From: JBCCMB01 sp039026555
GTDB lineage: Bacteria > Pseudomonadota > Alphaproteobacteria > Caulobacterales > Hyphomonadaceae
Direction: 5' to 3'
NCBI GenBank assembly: GCA_039026555.1
Contig: JBCCMB010000105.1
Coordinates: forward strand, 1 to 9,908
Length of the DNA: 9,908 bases
Below are positions 6,171 through 9,908 of this stretch, piece after piece. Every line of letters begins with the position of its first letter. Within the stretch, counting starts at the first letter, position 1. The translations under genes were made by a program, and so were the position numbers. Below the pieces are notes generated by a model that saw only the letters and a program-made list of their open reading frames with translations, did no database searches and was not told the DNA's origin.

Positions 6171-7835
6171 TCAAGTCTTGGGCCGCGCCCAATAGCCGGA
6201 GAACGGCTCAAGCGTTTTGGGCAGGGACAAGCCGGCCTCGGAGATCCCCTCCCATGTCATGAACAGCTCGAAACCTTCGATCGACATGGGCGACCAATTC
6301 ACCGCCCCCTCGGACAAGTTGAAGACGCACAATACCAGCTCTCCGCCAGCGCGGCGCTCGAACGCCAAAACGCCGTCGGGCGCTTGCAGGAAAGTGAGAT
6401 CGCCTAATTTCAGCGCGGCGCTCGCCTGGCGAAACACCAACACCGATTTGGTGAATTCTAGACAAGATCCTTCGACGCCGGCTTGACGATCCACCGCTAA
6501 CTCCGAGTGCGCCTCGTCCACCGGCAGCCAGGCGTCGCCAGTTGAGAAACCGGCATTGGCGGCGGCGGCTTCCCATGGCATGGGCGTGCGTGCGCCATCG
6601 CGGCCTAAGGTTTCCGGCCAATTAGCGATCGCCTCCGGGTCTTTAAGATGCTCGAACGGGACATCGGCCTGAGGCAGGCCCAATTCTTCGCCTTGATAGA
6701 GGAACACATTACCGCGCATCGCCGCCAGCAAAAGTGTATGAAGCCGCGCCGCGCGATCGCGCATCTCCGCGGACGCCCATCGCGATACCGCCCTTGGCGC
6801 ATCATGATTGGAAAACGCCCAGGACGGCCACCCCTCGCCGTCTGCGCCGCTCCATTGGCTGACGGACCGCCGCACCGCTTCCGGGGTCAGCGTCTTGGCG
6901 TAGAGAAAGTCGAAATTATACGCCGAATTCAGACGCGCTTCGCCTTCGGTGAACGCGCGCATTTCGTGGATCGGCGCCGGCCCGCCGACTTCTGCAACCG
7001 TAAAGCCGCCGCCATGCGCATCCATCAGGGCGCGCAAACGCTCCAAGAAGTTGACGATATCGGGATGCGATTGATTGTGGATGTGGCGCTGAAAGTCGAA
7101 GGGCCGCGTCACACTTTCCATCGGCGCGTGCGAGGACGGATTGTCCGTCAGCGCCGGATTGTGCATCGAGAAATTAATGGCGTCCAAGCGGAAGCCGTCC
7201 ACGCCGCGATCCAGCCAGAATTGCGCGGCCGCCAGCAAGGCGTCCTGAACCTCGCGATTGTGCACGTTCAGCTGCGGCTGCGAGGCGAGAAAATTATGCA
7301 TGTAGTACTGCTTGCGCCGCGAATCCCACCGCCAGGCGGGTCCGCCAAACACGGATTGCCAATTCGACGGCGGCGTCCCATCAGGCTTTGCATCCGCCCA
7401 GACATACCAATCCGCCTTGGGATTGGCGCGGTCCGAGCGGCTTTCCGCAAACCAGGCGTGCTCGTCTGAGGTGTGGGAATAAACCTGGTCGATCACGATT
7501 TTCAGGTTGAGACGCCGCGCCTTGGCGACCAAGGCGTCGAAATCATCCAGCGTTCCGAAAATAGGGTCGACATCGCAATAATCCGCGACGTCATAGCCGT
7601 AATCACGCATGGGCGAGGTGAAGAAGGGCGAAATCCAAACGCCGTCCACGCCAAGATCTGCGATATGATCGAGCCCTTGGATGATCCCTTTGAGATCGCC
7701 CACCCCATCGCCATTCGTGTCCAGAAAGCTGCGAGGATAGATCTGATAGATCACCGCGCCTTTCCACCAGGGCTCGGCGGACATGACGTCTATTCTCGGC
7801 GCGTTGGGATGCGTTTCATCTACGAGTTCAGTCAT
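6171..7835 (-). CDS. GH13 alpha-glucosidase (GH13_23-like), exo-acting on maltose/maltooligosaccharides
   Basis: This 554-residue enzyme should hydrolyse alpha-1,4-linked glucose from short maltooligosaccharides. After WWKGAVIYQIYPRSF comes the calcium-binding-type loop DTNGDGVGDLKG (about 39-50). Conserved regions in order: I, DQVYSH (116-121), with Ser where many amylases have Asn; II, GFRLDAI with nucleophile Asp218; III, VAEVGG with acid/base Glu282; IV, FSNHD with Asp345. QGEELGLPQ and the long DSRRKQYYMHNFLASQPQLN stretch match GH13 subfamily 23 alpha-glucosidases such as Halomonas HaG. No signal peptide is seen, so it is probably cytoplasmic. I chose ATG 7835 because it overlaps the amylase stop as ATGA, implying translational coupling; an upstream ATG at 7865 has no Shine-Dalgarno and an internal one at 7784 is weak. 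Subfamily is by motif memory and specificity could extend to other alpha-linkages. Confidence 0.92.
   Translation of the reverse strand: MTELVDETHPNAPRIDVMSAEPWWKGAVIYQIYPRSFLDTNGDGVGDLKGIIQGLDHIADLGVDGVWISPFFTSPMRDYGYDVADYCDVDPIFGTLDDFDALVAKARRLNLKIVIDQVYSHTSDEHAWFAESRSDRANPKADWYVWADAKPDGTPPSNWQSVFGGPAWRWDSRRKQYYMHNFLASQPQLNVHNREVQDALLAAAQFWLDRGVDGFRLDAINFSMHNPALTDNPSSHAPMESVTRPFDFQRHIHNQSHPDIVNFLERLRALMDAHGGGFTVAEVGGPAPIHEMRAFTEGEARLNSAYNFDFLYAKTLTPEAVRRSVSQWSGADGEGWPSWAFSNHDAPRAVSRWASAEMRDRAARLHTLLLAAMRGNVFLYQGEELGLPQADVPFEHLKDPEAIANWPETLGRDGARTPMPWEAAAANAGFSTGDAWLPVDEAHSELAVDRQAGVEGSCLEFTKSVLVFRQASAALKLGDLTFLQAPDGVLAFERRAGGELVLCVFNLSEGAVNWSPMSIEGFELFMTWEGISEAGLSLPKTLEPFSGYWARPKT
7832..7835 (-). 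other. ATGA stop/start overlap coupling amylase to glucosidase
   Basis: On the minus strand the amylase TGA (7834-7832) overlaps the glucosidase ATG (7835-7833). Only a weak AGG precedes the start at about 7 bases, so re-initiation by ribosomes leaving the amylase gene probably drives glucosidase translation and fixes their ratio. Confidence 0.75.
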
Positions 7836-9721
7836 CGCCCGACCTGGCTCGGCAGTTTGCGGCATACAAGAAAGTCTAACCCTTCAATTTCAACGGGATA
7901 GCTGCCCCGCGCAGGCGTCGACGACGCGCACGCGCCGATAAGCGCTTCGAAATGCTCCGTATCTGGGCCCACTTCAACATTCAATATCCGCGGCTCCTTT
8001 CGCAGGTTAAAGACGGCCAAATACTCCTCGCCCTCCTCCCCCATGCGAGACAGCGCCAAAACGCCGCCGTCTGTTTCCGCCAAACGCACGATCTGACGCC
8101 CGCGCCGCAAAGGTTTATGCGCATGATAAATGGCGGCAATCTCGGCGATCGCTTTATAAAGCGGATGCTCAACGTCGAAATTATCGTCCGCCGTCGTCGC
8201 ATCCGTGCCGATCAGATCATTGTCGTTGTAAACGTCCACCTGGCTTTCAAACATGTCTTCGCGCGCCAATTGATCATTGCCGTCGCTGACAAAGCCTTGT
8301 TCGTCGCCATAGTAAATGACCGGCGCGCCCCGTGCGAACGTCATGAGAGCATGCGCCAAACGTACGCGCTTAAACCGCTCATCCTCCGAGGCGTTGGGGA
8401 AGGCCGCCTCCGCAAAGCCTGAGAACCGTCCAATATCGTGATTGCCGATAAAAGTCGGGAGCGCCAAGGCGGCATCCGCGCCGCCGCCATAAAGATCATC
8501 CGCCCTGAACAAGTCCGCAAAGGCGGAGGCCGGCGCGCCATTGACCAATGTCTGCGTCACAACGTCCTGAAACGCGAAATCTAAGACCGCCGGAAACCTG
8601 TCCACCCGCGTGAAGCGCGCCAATTTGCCCGGATCGGGCTCAAACACTTCGCCGAAGACATGGAAATTGGGAATGCCTAAGCTCGCTGCATGATCAATCA
8701 TCGCGGGATTAAACGCCCGCCAAAACTCTGGATTCACATGACGCGCCGTATCAATGCGGAAGCCGTCTATCCGATAGCGCGTGATCCAATCCTTATAGAT
8801 GTCGATAAACCCTTCAACGACGCGCGGATGGGACGTCATCACGTCGTCTAGGCCAAAGAAATCACCGTAAAGGGAGTTCTCGCCCTCAAAACTCGTATTG
8901 CCGCGATTATGGTAATAGATCGGATCATTCAGCCAGGCCGGCTTTTTTATGTCCTTCTCGTCTTCCGGCACATAGGTCGTGTAGGCATAGTTTGGATCAG
9001 TCAGATTGGCGTAATTCCCATCAGTCTGAAACGCGCCTTCATCTCCCATAAACCCGTCATTGATCGGTTCACCGTCCGGTCCGCCGCGCGTTGTCCATGG
9101 GTAATCGGCTTTGGAGCGGTACTCGCACCCATCCGCCGACCGCACGCCCTCAAACTCCGGATCATGGCATTCGCGATAGGCGATCACATCGGCCGTGTGG
9201 TTGGTGATAATGTCGAGATAAACCTTCATATCGCGCGCATGGGCGGCGTCGACGAAGGCGCGCATATCGTTATCTTCCCCAAAATGCGCATCCACGCGCG
9301 TAAAATCGGTGATCCAATAGCCGTGATAGCCTGCGGACACGCCGCCCGGCGCGCCCTGCACCGCCTTGTTCTGATAAATCGGGCCGAGCCAGATCGCGCT
9401 CGCGCCCAGACCTTTGACATAGTCCAGCTTCTCGGTCAGGCCTTTGAGGTCGCCGCCGTGATAATAGCCTTTATGCGTCGGATCATATCCGTGATCTTGC
9501 GGACCGCCCGCTATCCCGCCACGATCATTGGCGTCGTCTCCATTCGCGAACCGGTCCGGCAGGGCGAAATAAATGACCTCGTCCTGCGGAAGGCGCGAGA
9601 TATAGCCGGGAACGGTCTCGTCGGCCGCACTTGCTCCTTCGACGGAAAGCGCCGCGCAGCCCGCCAGCATCGCCGCCGACGCCAAAAGACTGAATACGCT
9701 ATGCTTGACGCCGATCGTCAT
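7832..9721 (-). CDS. Outer-membrane lipoprotein alpha-amylase (GH13)
   Basis: This 629-residue enzyme is predicted to cut internal alpha-1,4 bonds of starch or maltodextrin. The N-terminus is a lipoprotein signal with lipobox LAGC (19-22); Cys22 would be lipidated, and Ala at +2 favours the outer membrane. The GH13 core starts at DEVIYFALPDRFANGD (about 47-62). Region I is DIITNH (170-175); region II, GFRIDTARH, gives nucleophile Asp324; region III, FGEVF, gives acid/base Glu358; region IV, FIGNHD, gives Asp429. A C-terminal beta domain follows, ending in LVCRKLP. Cys185/Cys199 and Cys598/Cys620 could form disulfides in an exported protein. ATG 9721 is preferred because GGGGAG (9737-9732) lies 10 bases upstream and the signal peptide starts there; the frame can extend to a TTG at 9811, but that adds 30 charged residues before the signal. 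It leads the operon containing the alpha-glucosidase and LacI genes. Confidence 0.92.
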   Translation of the reverse strand: MTIGVKHSVFSLLASAAMLAGCAALSVEGASAADETVPGYISRLPQDEVIYFALPDRFANGDDANDRGGIAGGPQDHGYDPTHKGYYHGGDLKGLTEKLDYVKGLGASAIWLGPIYQNKAVQGAPGGVSAGYHGYWITDFTRVDAHFGEDNDMRAFVDAAHARDMKVYLDIITNHTADVIAYRECHDPEFEGVRSADGCEYRSKADYPWTTRGGPDGEPINDGFMGDEGAFQTDGNYANLTDPNYAYTTYVPEDEKDIKKPAWLNDPIYYHNRGNTSFEGENSLYGDFFGLDDVMTSHPRVVEGFIDIYKDWITRYRIDGFRIDTARHVNPEFWRAFNPAMIDHAASLGIPNFHVFGEVFEPDPGKLARFTRVDRFPAVLDFAFQDVVTQTLVNGAPASAFADLFRADDLYGGGADAALALPTFIGNHDIGRFSGFAEAAFPNASEDERFKRVRLAHALMTFARGAPVIYYGDEQGFVSDGNDQLAREDMFESQVDVYNDNDLIGTDATTADDNFDVEHPLYKAIAEIAAIYHAHKPLRRGRQIVRLAETDGGVLALSRMGEEGEEYLAVFNLRKEPRILNVEVGPDTEHFEALIGACASSTPARGSYPVEIEGLDFLVCRKLPSQVGR

Positions 9722-9908
9722 CGCCGATTGTCTCCCCGCTGCGGATCCGCATTTGGGCGCTCGGGCGTTTTTCCGAAATCCGAATGCTGTTTTTGCAGTC
9801 AATTTGTACAATATTTCAAAACCACAGATTCAGCCGCCTCGCAAGAACATACCGCCAAAATGTACTGCTTTACATACAATTTCTGGCAATCGAGGCACAC
9901 TCCGATCA
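9722..9908 (-). promoter_or_regulatory. Upstream region of the amylase operon
   Basis: These 187 bases up to the window edge hold no convincing gene and should contain the operon promoter. Visible elements are the amylase Shine-Dalgarno GGGGAG (9737-9732), an 8-bp palindrome TTGTACAA (9804-9811), a TGTA-N6-TACA inverted repeat (9861-9874), and a minus-strand CTGCAAA (9799-9793) that resembles the CTGCAAAT seen upstream of the TonB receptor. I could not pick a convincing -35/-10 pair. Confidence 0.45.

Noticed and set aside
6648..7469. Long plus-strand open frame (273 codons) opposite the alpha-glucosidase
   Set aside because: It is antisense to a gene with intact GH13 catalytic motifs, and its translation is Arg/His-rich without domain features. 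This is typical of a shadow frame in GC-rich DNA.
9722..9811. N-terminal extension of the amylase to a TTG at 9811
   Set aside because: The added 30 residues would precede a good lipoprotein signal, and the only strong Shine-Dalgarno lies before ATG 9721.

Overview
This window reads as part of an alpha-glucan (starch/maltodextrin) utilisation locus of an alphaproteobacterium. It most resembles the TonB-receptor-rich Caulobacterales/Maricaulales/Sphingomonadales type. That placement is inferred from the gene set (TonB-dependent receptor, tryptophan-halogenase-like flavoprotein, LacI regulator, paired GH13 enzymes) and the moderately high GC with C/G-rich third positions; the sequence alone does not fix a genus.

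Layout. Positions 1-285 (+) are the 3' end of a tryptophan-halogenase-like gene that enters from the left. It meets tail to tail, with a 4-base overlap, a complete paralogue on the minus strand (282-1811). Everything else also lies on the minus strand, so transcription runs from high to low coordinates. First comes an outer-membrane-lipoprotein alpha-amylase (7832-9721), then a GH13 alpha-glucosidase coupled to it by an ATGA overlap (6171-7835), then a LacI-family repressor 50 bases further on (5092-6120). These three look like one operon. A 297-base intergenic region with repeated GCAAAT-type elements separates the operon from a 947-residue TonB-dependent receptor (1951-4794). The receptor is followed by two hairpins, one with the form of an intrinsic terminator, and then the complete halogenase-like gene.

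Working model (inference). The lipoprotein amylase cuts alpha-glucan at the outer membrane. The TonB-dependent receptor imports the resulting oligosaccharides into the periplasm. After transport across the inner membrane by a carrier not present in this window, the alpha-glucosidase releases glucose. The LacI protein senses a pathway sugar and probably controls the receptor and the amylase operon. The role of the two halogenase-like flavoproteins is unresolved. They keep the lysine and glutamate used by tryptophan halogenases but carry WCWDIG where classical enzymes have WxWxIP, so they may act on something other than free tryptophan or may not halogenate at all. They are the most interesting component here.

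No RNA gene, CRISPR array, insertion sequence or phage gene was seen.
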